Positions 1 to 12,382 of a DNA stretch of 64,000 bases are shown here, piece after piece (position 1 is the first letter of the stretch; each line of letters opens with the position of its first letter). Below the pieces are notes generated by a model. The model was not told the origin of the DNA, made no database searches, and saw nothing but the letters and a program-made list of their open reading frames with translations. Position numbers and translations under genes: made by a program. This DNA comes from Actinopolyspora alba (GTDB taxonomy: Bacteria; Actinomycetota; Actinomycetes; Mycobacteriales; Pseudonocardiaceae). The stretch is from the NCBI RefSeq assembly GCF_900112765.1, contig NZ_FOMZ01000001.1, forward strand, positions 434,001-498,000, given 5' to 3'.

Positions 1-167
1 ACGATCGCCCTGGCGGAAAGCCGCGAAACTGGCGCAATTACTCCGTTCGAGGGAACAATCGCCACCGTATTCGTGGAAAATGCCGGGGGGCGTATGCCCA
101 ACGGACCCCCTACTCGCTACGCTCCAATAGTCCTCTCCCTCCCCCTCGACGAAGGACGACCTTTGCC

Positions 168-1358
168 GTGAACGAGAACAGCCAAGACACGGTGTCGTTC
201 GACCGTATGCGGAACATGCTGACGCGGGCAGCGGAGATCCGCGAAAGCGAACAGCAGCAGATCTTCGACGCTCTCGACGAGATCAACGCCCGGATGTCGC
301 CGCTGGAGTCCCTCGGCTCCGTACGCAAACGGCTGTCCGAGCTGCCGGATCGCACCGAAGTCAGCGTGCTCGCCGAACGACTCGACGAGGCACTGTCCAA
401 ACTGGAAGCCCAGGAGAACGCGATCTCCGGCCTGAACAGCCAGGTCGAAGGTCTCGCCGACAAGCTGGCCAAGCCGTTCGCGCAACTGGACGGCAGGCTG
501 GACGGCATGGCGGGACGTTTCGACGGCGTCACGGGCCGCATGGACGGTCTGGAGGACAAGCTCTCCCACGTCCACAATCGACTCGAAGAGCTGGGTCAGC
601 ACCTGGACCAGCAGGACACCCGCCTGCAGGAGGTTCCCGGCTCGGTCCAGGAACCGCTCAGGGAGCGTCTCGACCAGATGGAGACCAGCCTGCGCGGTCG
701 GTTCGCCGAGATCGACGAGGGTGTCCACGAACACCTCGACGGCACCAGGGAATCGTTGCAGCGCTCGGTGAGCGACGCGGCCCAGGAAGTCCGCAACGGC
801 ATCGGCGAGACCCTGTCCGAGAACGCCGAGAAGGTCAACGGCAAGCTCGACGCGCTCGCGGAGCGTCCGGCGGTCGACCCGACCGAGCGCCTGCAACAGC
901 TCGCCGACCGACTGGAATCGCTGGCGAGCCGACTGGACCAGGTGTCCGGCCGGATCGACTCGGTCGAGGAGAACGTCAACACTCGCCTCGACTCCGTCGA
1001 GAGCGGTGTCACCGAACGGATCGGCGACGTCGGCAGCACCCTCGGCGAGGACCTCTCGCAGCTGCGGGGCACCCTCTCCGAGCGTCCGGACTCGGAATCG
1101 CTGGACTCGCTGGTGCGCAACGCCAACGAGGAGAGCGAGCGCAAGCACGCCGGCCAGCTGGACGAGGCCATGGCCACCTTCGCCGAACTGATCCTCGGCG
1201 GCGGTGCCCCCTCGAACAACAACGCGGTCTCGCCACCGACGACGCTGCCCCGGCAGCAGCAGCAGCGTCGCAGTCGCTCCAAGAGCGCCAAGCGCGACTC
1301 GGACAAGGCGAGCGGTTCGGACGAGCTGGACGACGACTACACGGCCGACAGCGCCTGA
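168..1358 (+). CDS. Coiled-coil protein of unknown function
   Basis: I do not recognise a named family. The 396-residue product is almost entirely charged and helical, with heptad-like repeats (LDGRLDGMAGRFDG, LEDKLSHVHNRLEELG, LADRLESLASRLDQ) from about residue 20 to 320, as in apolipoprotein- or myosin-tail-like coiled coils. A short polar linker with a Gln run (about 350-370) precedes a basic then acidic tail (RSRSKSAKRD, DELDDDYTADSA). There is no signal peptide or membrane segment, so it is probably cytoplasmic and possibly scaffold- or polar-protein-like (inference). The start is GTG with GAAGGA about 11 bases upstream. It converges on deoA. The reading frame is long and clean, so I am confident it is a gene but not of its role. 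Confidence 0.8.
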   Translation: MNENSQDTVSFDRMRNMLTRAAEIRESEQQQIFDALDEINARMSPLESLGSVRKRLSELPDRTEVSVLAERLDEALSKLEAQENAISGLNSQVEGLADKLAKPFAQLDGRLDGMAGRFDGVTGRMDGLEDKLSHVHNRLEELGQHLDQQDTRLQEVPGSVQEPLRERLDQMETSLRGRFAEIDEGVHEHLDGTRESLQRSVSDAAQEVRNGIGETLSENAEKVNGKLDALAERPAVDPTERLQQLADRLESLASRLDQVSGRIDSVEENVNTRLDSVESGVTERIGDVGSTLGEDLSQLRGTLSERPDSESLDSLVRNANEESERKHAGQLDEAMATFAELILGGGAPSNNNAVSPPTTLPRQQQQRRSRSKSAKRDSDKASGSDELDDDYTADSA

Positions 1359-1512
1359 TCGCACGCGAGTACCGACTTCCGCCGGAGCACGCACCGGGCA
1401 GCCCCGTGGCATGCCGCAGGAGCGCCGCTCCGGCGATGTCGGCACAGTGAACGGGGATCGACGGGGACCACACGGTGTGGCGCCCAGCGGGTCGGAAGCG
1501 GCCCCTCGGGTG

Positions 1513-2808
1513 TCACACCGCCACGTCGGAACCGGTCACGCGCTCCAGCACCACCGGCTCGGTCCGGACCTCACCTTGGGTGATCTCGTAAGCACCGTGC
1601 AGTCGACGTGACGCGTCCTCGATCGTGCCCGGCTCGTCGGTGTGCAGTTCGAACAACGGCTCGCCCCCGGACACCCGGTCACCGGGTTTGGCCAGGCAAC
1701 GTACGCCCGCGGCGTGCCGCACCTCGTCCTCCTTACGTGCCCGGCCCGCACCCAGCAGCCACGCGGCGGCACCGACCGCACGGGCGTCCAGCGTGGCGAG
1801 ATTTCCGCTCTGCGGCGCGCGCAACGTGTGCACGTGCGCGGCGACGGGAAGGTCCGCGTCGGGATCACCGCCCTGCGCGGCGACGAGAGCACGCCACTTC
1901 TCGTACGCCGCCCCGGACGCCAGCACTCCGGCTGGATCCACATCGGACATGCCGCTGCTCGCCAACATCTCGCGGGCAAGCGCGAGCGTGAGCTCGGTGA
2001 CCTCGGAAGGCCCCTCCCCCCGCAGCACGCTCACCGCCTCGGTGACCTCCAGGGCGTTCCCCACCGCCACGCCCAACGGCGCCGACATCGAGGTCAGCAG
2101 CGCGCTGGTGCGCACTCCGTTGTCGTTGCCGGTGGCGACCAGCGTCCTGGCGAGTCGTCGCACCCGCTCCGGTTCGGTCAGCAGGGCGCCCGAACCGCAC
2201 TTGACGTCCAGTACCAGCGAGGCGGTGCCCTCGGCGAGCTTCTTGCTCAGGATGGAACCTGCGATCAGCGGCACCGACTCGACCGTGGCGGTCACGTCCC
2301 GCAGTGCGTACATCCTGCTGTCGGCGGGGGCGATCCGTTCCGTTGCGGCGCAGATCACCGCTCCCACCTCGTCGAGGTTGCGGTACAGCTCGGCGGTGCC
2401 GAGCCGAGCGCGCCAGCCGGGAATCGACTCCAGCTTGTCGAGCGTCCCTCCGGTGTGCCCGAGACCGCGGCCGGACAGCTGCGGCACGGCGGCCCCGCAG
2501 GCCGCCACCAGTGGTGTCAGCGCGAGGGTGATCTTGTCCCCCACACCGCCGGTGGAGTGCTTGTCCACCGTGGGGCGGTCCAGGGCGCCGAGATCGAGCA
2601 TCTCACCGGAGGCGGCCATAGCCGCCGTCCAACGGGCGGTCTCGGCGTCGTCCATCCCCCGCAGCAGGATCGCCATCGCCAGCGCCGACATCTGTTCCTC
2701 GGCGACCTCACCCCGGGTGTAGGCGTCGATCACCCAGTCGATCTGCGCCGCCGAGAGCCTGCCCCCGTCCCGTTTGGCGCCGATGATCTCCACGACACTG
2801 TGCGGCAT
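1513..2808 (-). CDS. deoA: Thymidine phosphorylase
   Basis: It catalyses phosphorolysis of thymidine and deoxyuridine to base plus deoxyribose-1-phosphate in pyrimidine salvage. The 431-residue length is normal for the family. The phosphate-binding signature KHSTGGVGDK lies near residue 85, followed by SGRGLGHTGGTLDKLESIPG, the glycosyltransferase family 3 signature. The start is the ATG giving MPHSVVEI; the open frame upstream of it overlaps cdd and is not protein-like. It lies 52 bases downstream of cdd on the same strand, so the two form a salvage operon; the same pair sits beside sdhC in mycobacteria. In mycobacteria an adenosine deaminase gene often follows, but here the next gene is the convergent coiled-coil gene. 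Confidence 0.96.
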   Translation of the reverse strand: MPHSVVEIIGAKRDGGRLSAAQIDWVIDAYTRGEVAEEQMSALAMAILLRGMDDAETARWTAAMAASGEMLDLGALDRPTVDKHSTGGVGDKITLALTPLVAACGAAVPQLSGRGLGHTGGTLDKLESIPGWRARLGTAELYRNLDEVGAVICAATERIAPADSRMYALRDVTATVESVPLIAGSILSKKLAEGTASLVLDVKCGSGALLTEPERVRRLARTLVATGNDNGVRTSALLTSMSAPLGVAVGNALEVTEAVSVLRGEGPSEVTELTLALAREMLASSGMSDVDPAGVLASGAAYEKWRALVAAQGGDPDADLPVAAHVHTLRAPQSGNLATLDARAVGAAAWLLGAGRARKEDEVRHAAGVRCLAKPGDRVSGGEPLFELHTDEPGTIEDASRRLHGAYEITQGEVRTEPVVLERVTGSDVAV

Positions 2809-2860
2809 GACACGCTCCAGTTCGGGCGTTGGTGCGGTGGGCGGGAGACTACCGGCCGAT

Positions 2861-3253
2861 TCAGGGCGGCGGCGCGAAGGGATGCGGCAGCAGCTGCCGC
2901 ATGGCCAGGACGCCCTCCTGGGTGTCGACCAGGCACTCCGGCCCGCCCATCTCGTTGAGCAGTTGCCTGCACCGGCCGCAGGGCATGAGCGGGTTGCCCT
3001 GCCCGTCCCGAACCGAAACGGCGACCAGACCGCCACCCCCGCTCATCCGAAGCTCGCCCACCAACGTGCACTCGGCGCACAACGTCACACCGTAGGAGGC
3101 GTTCTCGACGTTGCACCCCACCACCACACGCCCGTCGGTACAGTTCGCCGCCGCGCCCACGGCGAGCCCGGAGTAGGGGCAGTAGGCGTGCTCGGCGGCG
3201 AAGGTGGCGGCTGCCCGCAGGGCGGGCCAGTCGACGGAGTTGGGTTCGACCAA
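2861..3253 (-). CDS. cdd: Cytidine deaminase
   Basis: It deaminates cytidine and deoxycytidine to uridine and deoxyuridine, a zinc-dependent salvage step feeding deoA. The 130-residue product is the usual length for the small homotetrameric form. Visible motifs are NVENASYG (substrate binding), CAE (zinc Cys and catalytic Glu) and PCGRC (two zinc Cys). The start appears to be TTG (MVEPNSVDW). It is divergent from sdhC across a 450-base gap and co-directional with deoA. Confidence 0.96.
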   Translation of the reverse strand: MVEPNSVDWPALRAAATFAAEHAYCPYSGLAVGAAANCTDGRVVVGCNVENASYGVTLCAECTLVGELRMSGGGGLVAVSVRDGQGNPLMPCGRCRQLLNEMGGPECLVDTQEGVLAMRQLLPHPFAPPP

Positions 3254-3703
3254 GTTCCCCGATCACCACCCGTGCTCACTCGTTCGGGCACTACTCAACG
3301 TAATCACCCTTCGTTCGCGTCCCAATCGCACCGCCCACCGCTCAAAAAGTGAAATATGTCAATGACGAACAATGGCGGACCTGCGCACACCGCTCGACAC
3401 GTGCGTTAATACGATAAGGGTGACGCTAATCTCGGACCAGCCGGTTGACACCCACGCCACAGCGAGGCGTCTACTCGGGGCGGAACGGATCTACATCGAT
3501 CAACCTACCCCCGGTAGTTGTCTGCTCGATCACAGCGGGCACATGCGAGTAGGACAGCCGGCGGGCGCGGGTCTAGCATCCGATGGGTCAAGGGTCCGTT
3601 CGGGTAATCGGCGCGGGCGCAGGGTGCTGCGGTTACGGGCCGTTCTCCGCGCAGCATCCGGAACGGGCCCAGAGTCCACCAGCGACGTTGGAGGCCTTCC
3701 GTC
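3254..3703. other. Intergenic region between cdd and sdhC (divergent promoters)
   Basis: This 450-base divergent gap has no convincing protein gene. It is richer in A+T near 3340-3420 than its surroundings. A TTGACA hexamer at 3445-3450, a TACGAT at 3410-3415 and TCTAGCAT near 3571-3578 are candidate elements for the sdh promoter, but none forms a clearly spaced pair. The region presumably holds the cdd and sdh promoters and a long sdhC leader. Confidence 0.35.
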
Positions 3704-4138
3704 ATGGCCAGCACAACCGCCACCGCGGCGGAGGGACGCCCTCGCGGGGAAGCACCTCGTGCCAAGGGCACCCTCTATCGCGGCGACCTGGGCATGTGGT
3801 CGTGGGTCGCCCACCGCATCACGGGCGTGCTCACCTTCTTCTTCCTGTTCGTACACGTCCTGGACACCGCGTTGGTGCGGGTCTCACCCAACGCGTACGA
3901 CACGGTGATCGAGACTTACAAACATCCACTGATGATCGTGTTCGAGCTCGGGCTGCTCGCGGCGGTGCTGTTCCACGCGTTCAACGGAATCCGCGTGATG
4001 CTCGTCGACTTCTGGTCCAGGGGACCGAGTCTGCAGCGACCGATGCTGTGGACAGTCCTGGTGCTGTGGCTGGTGTTGATCATCCCGGCCGCCATCAGCA
4101 TGATCACCCGCGCCGCCACGGAACTGTTCGGGGGTTAG
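3704..4138 (+). CDS. sdhC: Succinate dehydrogenase cytochrome b556 subunit SdhC
   Basis: This is a membrane anchor subunit of complex II, binding haem b and quinone together with SdhD. The 144-residue protein has a hydrophilic N-terminus, then GDLGMWSWVAHRITGV, the SdhC signature with the conserved Ser/His/Arg near residues 33-39. Three membrane spans follow at about 38-60, 76-98 and 113-137. A His in LLAAVLFHAFNGIR is the likely haem ligand. It is the first gene of sdhCDAB, with sdhD starting 7 bases after its stop. Confidence 0.93.
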   Translation: MASTTATAAEGRPRGEAPRAKGTLYRGDLGMWSWVAHRITGVLTFFFLFVHVLDTALVRVSPNAYDTVIETYKHPLMIVFELGLLAAVLFHAFNGIRVMLVDFWSRGPSLQRPMLWTVLVLWLVLIIPAAISMITRAATELFGG

Positions 4139-4145
4139 TACGACC

Positions 4146-4565
4146 ATGACCACTACCGAAGCACCACTGTCAGTCGACAAGCCGCGTTCCCCCGGGCGTC
4201 CCGCGGCCAGGCGCAGCAACTTCGAGCTCTACAGCTGGGTCTTCATGCGGCTGTCCGGGGTCGTGCTGCTGTTCCTCGTCCTCGGACACATGCTGATCAT
4301 GCTCTTCCTGGACGGCGGGGTGCACCGGATCAACTTCGCCTTCGTGGCGGGCCGCTGGGCATCACCGTTCTGGCAGCTCTGGGACCTGACGATGCTGTGG
4401 CTGGCGGGTCTGCACGGCGGCAACGGGCTGCGAACCGTCATCAACGACTATTCACGTTCCGACCGTACCCGCTTCTGGCTGAAGATGCTGCTGTACTGCT
4501 CGATCGTGCTGACCGTGGTACTGGGAACGTACGTGCTGTTCACCTTCGATCCGAACATCAGCTGA
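4146..4565 (+). CDS. sdhD: Succinate dehydrogenase hydrophobic anchor subunit SdhD
   Basis: This is the second membrane anchor of succinate:menaquinone oxidoreductase. The 139-residue product has three membrane spans at about 30-52, 76-96 and 110-133. GHMLIMLF in span 1 and AGLHGGNGLRTVINDY in span 2 carry the His residues expected for haem and quinone binding. The N-terminal TTTEAPLSVDKPRSPGRPAARRSNFELYSW segment is cytoplasmic and basic. It sits 7 bases after sdhC and 37 bases before sdhA. Confidence 0.92.
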   Translation: MTTTEAPLSVDKPRSPGRPAARRSNFELYSWVFMRLSGVVLLFLVLGHMLIMLFLDGGVHRINFAFVAGRWASPFWQLWDLTMLWLAGLHGGNGLRTVINDYSRSDRTRFWLKMLLYCSIVLTVVLGTYVLFTFDPNIS

Positions 4566-4602
4566 CGCGCGGCCCAGCAGGCGACGAGCCAAGGAGACCA
4601 CC

Positions 4603-6392
<1,790 letters not shown>

Positions 6393-6393
<1 letters not shown>

Positions 6394-7190
6394 TGACCGC
6401 CCCCACCACCGACGCGAACAGCGACACGGCCGCCGTCGACCTGCCCTCGGACGCTCCCCCGATCCCGGAGGGCGCGACGATGGTCACGGTCAAGATCGAG
6501 CGCTACAACCCGGAGGTCGACGACGACCTGCACTGGGAGTCGTACCGCATTCCGGCGCTGCCCAGCGACCGCGTGCTCAACCTGCTGCACTACATCAAGT
6601 GGTACATCGACGGCACGCTGACCTTCCGGCGTTCCTGCGCGCACGGCGTGTGCGGTTCGGACGCCATGCGGATCAACGGTGTCAACCGACTGGCGTGCAA
6701 GGTCCTGATGAAGGACATGTTCGCCAAGAAGGGCGAGACCACCATCACGGTGGAGCCGATCAAGGGCCTTCCGGTCGAGAAGGACCTGCTGGTCAACATG
6801 GAGCCCTTCTTCGAGGCGTACAAGGCGATCAAGCCCTACCTCGTCGCCACCGGTAACGACCCGACGCGGGAGCGGATCCAGTCGGTCGCCGAGCGGGAGC
6901 GGTTCGACGACACGACCAAGTGCATCCTCTGCGCGGCCTGCACCACCTCGTGCCCGGTCTACTGGTCGGAGGGCTCCTACTTCGGGCCGGCGGCGATCGT
7001 CAACGCGCACCGGTTCATCTTCGACAGCAGGGACGAGGCCGCCGAGGAGCGGTTGGACATCCTCAACGACATCGACGGGGTGTGGCGCTGCCGCACCACG
7101 TTCAACTGCACCGACGCCTGCCCGCGTGGCATCCAGGTGACCAAGGCGATCCAGGAGGTCAAGCGGGCGCTGATGTTCCGCAGGCGCTGA
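6393..7190 (+). CDS. sdhB: Succinate dehydrogenase iron-sulfur subunit SdhB
   Basis: It transfers electrons from the SdhA flavin to the quinone site through three iron-sulfur clusters. The 265-residue protein has the plant-type ferredoxin cysteines (SCAHGVCGSDAM) for the 2Fe-2S cluster in the N-terminal half. The C-terminal half carries two bacterial ferredoxin motifs, CILCAACTTSCP and CRTTFNCTDACPRGI, for the 4Fe-4S and 3Fe-4S clusters. It is the last gene of the operon, coupled to sdhA by a one-base overlap, and is followed by a hairpin at 7320-7343. Confidence 0.98.
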
Positions 7191-7240
7191 TGCCGAGGTT
7201 CTGAACGGACTCTCCGTGGTGCCGCGTTCCGGTGGGCGGT

Positions 7241-7258
7241 CGATCTCGCGCGAGATCG
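7241..7258. repeat. Palindrome, diverged copy of the dispersed family
   Basis: CGATCTCGCGCGAGATCG is a perfect 18-base palindrome in the convergent gap after sdhB. It differs from the family core (ATTTCTCGCGAAAT) by GATCTC/GAGATC arms in place of GATTTC/GAAATC, so membership is inferred. Confidence 0.45.
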
Positions 7259-7319
7259 GCGGCTCGCCGGGACGTGACGCACGGGGGTGATGGTCCGTAC
7301 GGTCTTCCCCGGCCGGGAG

Positions 7320-7343
7320 ACCCCGTACCTCGTTGTACGGGGT
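7320..7343 (+). terminator. Hairpin after sdhB
   Basis: ACCCCGTAC pairs perfectly with GTACGGGGT across a 6-base loop, 130 bases past the sdhB stop. There is no T-run, as is common for actinobacterial terminators. Confidence 0.4.
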
Positions 7344-7617
7344 CATTGGACGTGTGTGCCGCGGCGAGTGGGAACACGACGGCGCACACTCCCGGGCCCC
7401 TGGACAGCGGGCGATCGCCGACGCTGCCTCGGCGCACGGATACGCGGAGCCACCGGCCCGGTGGCGTTCGTGACCCCGCGCGATCACGATAGCCGGATTC
7501 GTGACCGACGTCTCCTCCGGCTCACGAAGCCGGACGTAAATCACAAATCCCACCTCGGCCGAGCGAGTGAGTCCGGTCGCACGAGTCCTCCGCTGCCCGC
7601 CGGGCCGAGGCGGTGCC

Positions 7618-7848
7618 TCAGCTCCGTCGGCTCGCGCGGTAGGCCCGCAGGCCGTAGACACCGATCACGGTTCCCAGCACGAGCGAGACCACCGCGATCA
7701 CCACGTGCACCCACAGGAACGCCGTCGGCGCCCCGTCCGACCAAGACTGCTCGTCACCGAGGATGTTGCGGAGGAAGGTGGGCCACAGCAGCCAGGACCA
7801 GACCCCGAAGGCCAGCAGGAACAGCGCCATACCACGGGTAATTCGCAC
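7618..7848 (-). CDS. SCO4848-family small membrane protein
   Basis: This 76-residue protein has two membrane spans, about residues 5-24 (GMALFLLAFGVWSWLLWP) and 46-68 (WVHVVIAVVSLVLGTVIGVYGL), separated by a short loop with DEQSW. It resembles the SCO4848-like membrane protein that lies beside the D-alanyl-D-alanine carboxypeptidase gene in streptomycetes. The arrangement here is the same, with the two genes divergent. I chose the GTG giving VRITRGMAL; the longer frame upstream is not protein-like. Function is unknown. Confidence 0.75.
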   Translation of the reverse strand: MRITRGMALFLLAFGVWSWLLWPTFLRNILGDEQSWSDGAPTAFLWVHVVIAVVSLVLGTVIGVYGLRAYRASRRS

Positions 7849-8013
7849 GTCCCCAGTATCTACTGTGCCCGCGACCACAACGTCCTCGGGCACACCCCGC
7901 CTCATCCAGCACATCCGACCTCATCCAGCACATCCCGCCTCCTCCGGCGCACCCGAGTTCCTCGAACACTCGGCGGATTCGCACCACCTTGCGAGTGGCC
8001 TAGGGTGGTCCGC

Positions 8014-9282
8014 GTGTCCACAGCAGCCGCTCGCCCACCGGTCCGACTCGCCACGGCAGTGCTGGCGGCGATCCTGTCGACGGGACTGTTCGTGCCCGCG
8101 GGCGCGGCAGCGACGGACCGGACGGGGGCGAGCTGTCCGAACGCCACGCTGCCTCCCTCACCTGTGGACAGCTCGGAGGTGCCCGCGCCGGGAGACCCCA
8201 CACCGAAGCCGCTTCCGGTCCCGGAGGAACCGATCGGCGGTCCCGGTATGGGGCACTGCGGCGTCGTGATCCCGCCGGGAGCCCCCGCACCGCCGAAACG
8301 GGTGAGCTCGGCCACCTGGATCGTGGCGGAGCTGGACAGCGGGAAAGTGCTGGCTGCCAAGAACCCGCACGGCAGATACCGTCCCGCCTCGGTGATCAAG
8401 ATCCTGACGGGACTCGTCGCCGCACGCGAGCTGGAGCTCTCCGACACGATCACGGCCGCCGAGTCCGACGCCGCTGTGGAGGGCAGCGCGGTGGGGTTGG
8501 AACCGGGTGTCGAGTACACGGTGCGCCAGGTGCTGACGGGGCTGATCCTGCAGTCGGGCAACGACGCCGCGCACGCGCTGGCACGAAAGATCGGCGGCAC
8601 CGAGGAAACCGTGCGGCGCATGAACGAGCTCGCGGAACGGCTGCGCGCCCGCGACACCAGAGCCGCCACCACCTCCGGACTCGACGGTCCGGGCATGAGC
8701 ACCTCGGCCTACGACATGGCACTGATCCTGCGCGCCGCGCTGAACGAGACGGAGTTCGCGCGCCCCGCGGGCACGGTACGGACCCGGCTCCCGGCACCGT
8801 CCGGGCAACCGCCGGTGCGCATCGCCAGCGACAGCGATGTGATGCGCGACTACCCCGGAGCGGTTTTCGGCAAGACCGGCTTCACCAACGACGCACGGCA
8901 CACCAGGGTCGTCGCGGCGGATCGGAACGGTCGCACGCTGGTCGCGGTGCTGCTGCGTGGCGAACACCGTCCGGTGGACCTGTCCGAGCAGGCTGCCGCG
9001 CTGCTCGACTACGGCTTTCGCCTGAACGGGGACCGAGTGGTCGGGAAACTGGTCGAACGACGCACCCCCGAACCGAGTCACACCTCCACCGCCGACACCG
9101 CGGTCGAAGCGGCGCAGCCGACGTCGGAGCCGGAAAGCGACCGATTCCCACGCACGGGGGTCGGTCTCCTGATACTGCTGGTGGTGGCGATGCTGCTGCT
9201 CGTGGCAGCACTGCGACTCCAGCGCGCTCGCAGGCGGGGCGAGAACGCCTCGCGGCGGGACGATTCGGAAGACAGCGTCTGA
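8014..9282 (+). CDS. D-alanyl-D-alanine carboxypeptidase (S11 family)
   Basis: This exported penicillin-binding enzyme trims the terminal D-Ala of peptidoglycan stem peptides. The 422-residue product starts with a signal peptide ending near AGAAAT. It has all three active-site motifs: SVIK (S-x-x-K), SGN (S-x-N) and KTG. A C-terminal span (LLILLVVAMLLLVAALRL) followed by an Arg-rich tail would anchor it in the membrane. The GTG start lies 7 bases after TAGGGT (8001-8006), the spacing of a leaderless transcript. An in-frame GTG at 8005 is less likely because it falls inside that hexamer. It is convergent with yhjD. Confidence 0.93.
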   Translation: MSTAAARPPVRLATAVLAAILSTGLFVPAGAAATDRTGASCPNATLPPSPVDSSEVPAPGDPTPKPLPVPEEPIGGPGMGHCGVVIPPGAPAPPKRVSSATWIVAELDSGKVLAAKNPHGRYRPASVIKILTGLVAARELELSDTITAAESDAAVEGSAVGLEPGVEYTVRQVLTGLILQSGNDAAHALARKIGGTEETVRRMNELAERLRARDTRAATTSGLDGPGMSTSAYDMALILRAALNETEFARPAGTVRTRLPAPSGQPPVRIASDSDVMRDYPGAVFGKTGFTNDARHTRVVAADRNGRTLVAVLLRGEHRPVDLSEQAAALLDYGFRLNGDRVVGKLVERRTPEPSHTSTADTAVEAAQPTSEPESDRFPRTGVGLLILLVVAMLLLVAALRLQRARRRGENASRRDDSEDSV

Positions 9283-9316
9283 CGGCCGGTTGCCGCGACC
9301 TCAGCTCGCCACGCCC

Positions 9317-10354
9317 TCAGCGCCGCCCGCGCAGCAGCCAACCGAGCAGGGTTCCGAGACCGAACACCCCCACGGCCGCTCCCGTGCCGCGTCGGGGCGG
9401 CACCACCGGACGAATCACGGCCGGTGGCGGCGGCTCCACGGCCGCCACGGGCTGGTTCTCCCTGGCGGAGGCGGTCCAGGCGGTGACGAACAGCAGGAAC
9501 CGGGAAGTCAGGTAGGCGAACACCAGCAACCCGAGGATCGGGCCGAACGCGGCTGCCGCCGGTGAGCCGCTGAGGCTGTTCAGGTACACCACACCGACCT
9601 GTTTGAGCACCTCGAACCCGACGGCGGCGAACAGCGCGCCCCACACCGCGCTGCGCAGTGTCACGGGTTGCCTGGGGAGCCGGGCGAGCACCCACAGGAA
9701 GACGAACCAGCTGGCCGCCAGCGACAGCAGCAGGGCCAGCAGCCACAGCACGATGCCCACCCAGGCATTGTTCTCGATGCCCGCCAGCCGGAACAGCATC
9801 CTGCCCACCCCGCCGCCCAGCGCGCTGATCCCGAACGAGACCGCCATAGCCACCCCGAGACCGACCAGCGAGAGCAGATCGGCGAGGGTCCGCTTGAGAA
9901 AGGACAGGGCTGTCGGCCCCTGCCCCCACTGGGCGGTGAGCGCCTCACGCAGGTTGGTCATCCATCCCAGACCCGAGTACAGCGCCGCCAGCAGGCCGAT
10001 GATCCCGACCGCGCCCGCCTGCTTGATCGCCTCGTCGACGATGTCGTTGATCAACTGGCTCAGCTGCGGGCTGGGCACGGCTTCGGAGATGGCCGACTGG
10101 AGGCGTTGCAGCAGGTCGGGATTGCTGGCCAGCACGAAACCGGCCACCGCGAACACGATCATCAGCAGCGGCACGAGCGCCAGCACGCTGAAGTAGGTGA
10201 TCGCGGCCGCGTAGTAGTCACCGTAGTGGCTCTGGTACCGCTGCGCCGCCCGAACCAGCCGATCCAACCGGGGGTAACGCGCCCGCAGCAGCTCGAACCT
10301 GCCGGGGCTCGGCTGCTCCCGGGCGGTGCGTGCCGGTTGACTACGGTCGACCAC
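9317..10354 (-). CDS. yhjD: YhjD/YihY/BrkB family inner membrane protein
   Basis: This 345-residue protein has about six hydrophobic segments and the YihY/BrkB hallmarks AAAITYFSVLALVPLLMIVFA and SGLGWMTNLREALTAQWG. In E. coli YhjD is implicated in LPS transport, but that role cannot apply to a Gram-positive, so the function is open. The C-terminus ends in Pro-rich and Arg-rich stretches. It lies 60 bases downstream of trpS on the same strand, the neighbourhood also found in mycobacteria. Confidence 0.87.
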   Translation of the reverse strand: MVDRSQPARTAREQPSPGRFELLRARYPRLDRLVRAAQRYQSHYGDYYAAAITYFSVLALVPLLMIVFAVAGFVLASNPDLLQRLQSAISEAVPSPQLSQLINDIVDEAIKQAGAVGIIGLLAALYSGLGWMTNLREALTAQWGQGPTALSFLKRTLADLLSLVGLGVAMAVSFGISALGGGVGRMLFRLAGIENNAWVGIVLWLLALLLSLAASWFVFLWVLARLPRQPVTLRSAVWGALFAAVGFEVLKQVGVVYLNSLSGSPAAAAFGPILGLLVFAYLTSRFLLFVTAWTASARENQPVAAVEPPPPAVIRPVVPPRRGTGAAVGVFGLGTLLGWLLRGRR

Positions 10355-10414
10355 CTGCTCCTACCTCCGCGGTGTCGCTCGTCGGTGGCAGCAGATTACC
10401 CCGAAAGGATCAGT

Positions 10415-11656
<1,242 letters not shown>

Positions 11657-11896
11657 TCAGCTCCGCCGCTGGTTCTCGGGCTGGACCGGGACCTTCTTGC
11701 GCCGCAACGTACCCGCGACCATCCCGATCACGCCGATAACGACGGCGCCGAGGCCCACCGGAGTGCTCAACGCGTCGAGCGGGGTGGCCTGCGCCCGCAC
11801 CGTTCCGGTGGCCGCCTGCGCCGGAGCACCGGTGATCAACAGCGTCATCGCGAGCATCGACGACCACGCGCCTGCGCGCGCCACAAGTCTACGCAC
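11657..11896 (-). CDS. Small exported or membrane protein, unknown
   Basis: This is a 79-residue product. Its N-terminal signal-like segment is VRRLVARAGAWSSMLAMTLLITGAPAQA, with a plausible AQA cleavage site. A short polar stretch leads into a second hydrophobic segment (VGLGAVVIGVIGMVAGTL), capped by a basic tail (RRKKVPVQPENQRRS). This looks like an exported protein held by a C-terminal span. The GTG start has AAAGG about 9 bases upstream; the longer open frame upstream looks non-coding. I do not recognise a family. Confidence 0.6.
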   Translation of the reverse strand: MRRLVARAGAWSSMLAMTLLITGAPAQAATGTVRAQATPLDALSTPVGLGAVVIGVIGMVAGTLRRKKVPVQPENQRRS

Positions 11897-12382
11897 GAGC
11901 CGTGCCTTTCTGGTCGGACTTCGATCGTTGTATCCCACTGGAACGCCGCGCGTTCCAGTGCCGTCACCCGGGCGAGTTCCCGGGCGCCCACCGGTTCGCG
12001 TCCGGTGCCGAGAACGTCCCACGATCGTGCGGTGCCAACGGAGAGCGTATTGGTCGACACACGAACGGCGACAACGGGGCCACACACCACAACCGGTCAT
12101 CGGACCGGACACCGGCCCGCCCCGGTTCCCGGCCACACCCCGTGGGACGCGTGGGGGGAAGCCGGGGTTGCGAGGGAACCCGAAAACGGGAACCGATACG
12201 TTGCGAACGCGAATGAAAGCGTTCGGTGGTCAGAGTGCGGTCATCGACCGCGTCCGGAACAACCGGCAGTCACCGCACCGCCCCACTCGCGAGAGCTTCT
12301 CGGAATTCAACGAGCGGGCAACACGGATTTCAGGAAAAACAGCGAACGACGAAACGCGGAGAACAAATATCCGAAAGTATAT
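11897..12382. other. Gene-free region
   Basis: This 486-base gap lies between two leftward genes. The right part (about 12300-12410) is noticeably richer in A+T than the surroundings. No reading frame looks protein-like and no strong hairpin stands out. Confidence 0.4.

Larger units (their letters stand above)
7191..7617. other. Convergent intergenic region after sdhB
   Basis: This 427-base gap lies between the ends of sdhB and the SCO4848-like gene. It holds a perfect 18-base palindrome at 7241-7258 (a diverged copy of the dispersed palindrome family) and a 9 bp hairpin at 7320-7343. The rest shows no protein-like frame. Confidence 0.5.

Noticed and set aside
117..1445. A 442-residue minus-strand frame over the coiled-coil gene
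   Set aside because: The plus-strand protein has consistent heptads and a ribosome site; the antisense frame does not look like a protein.
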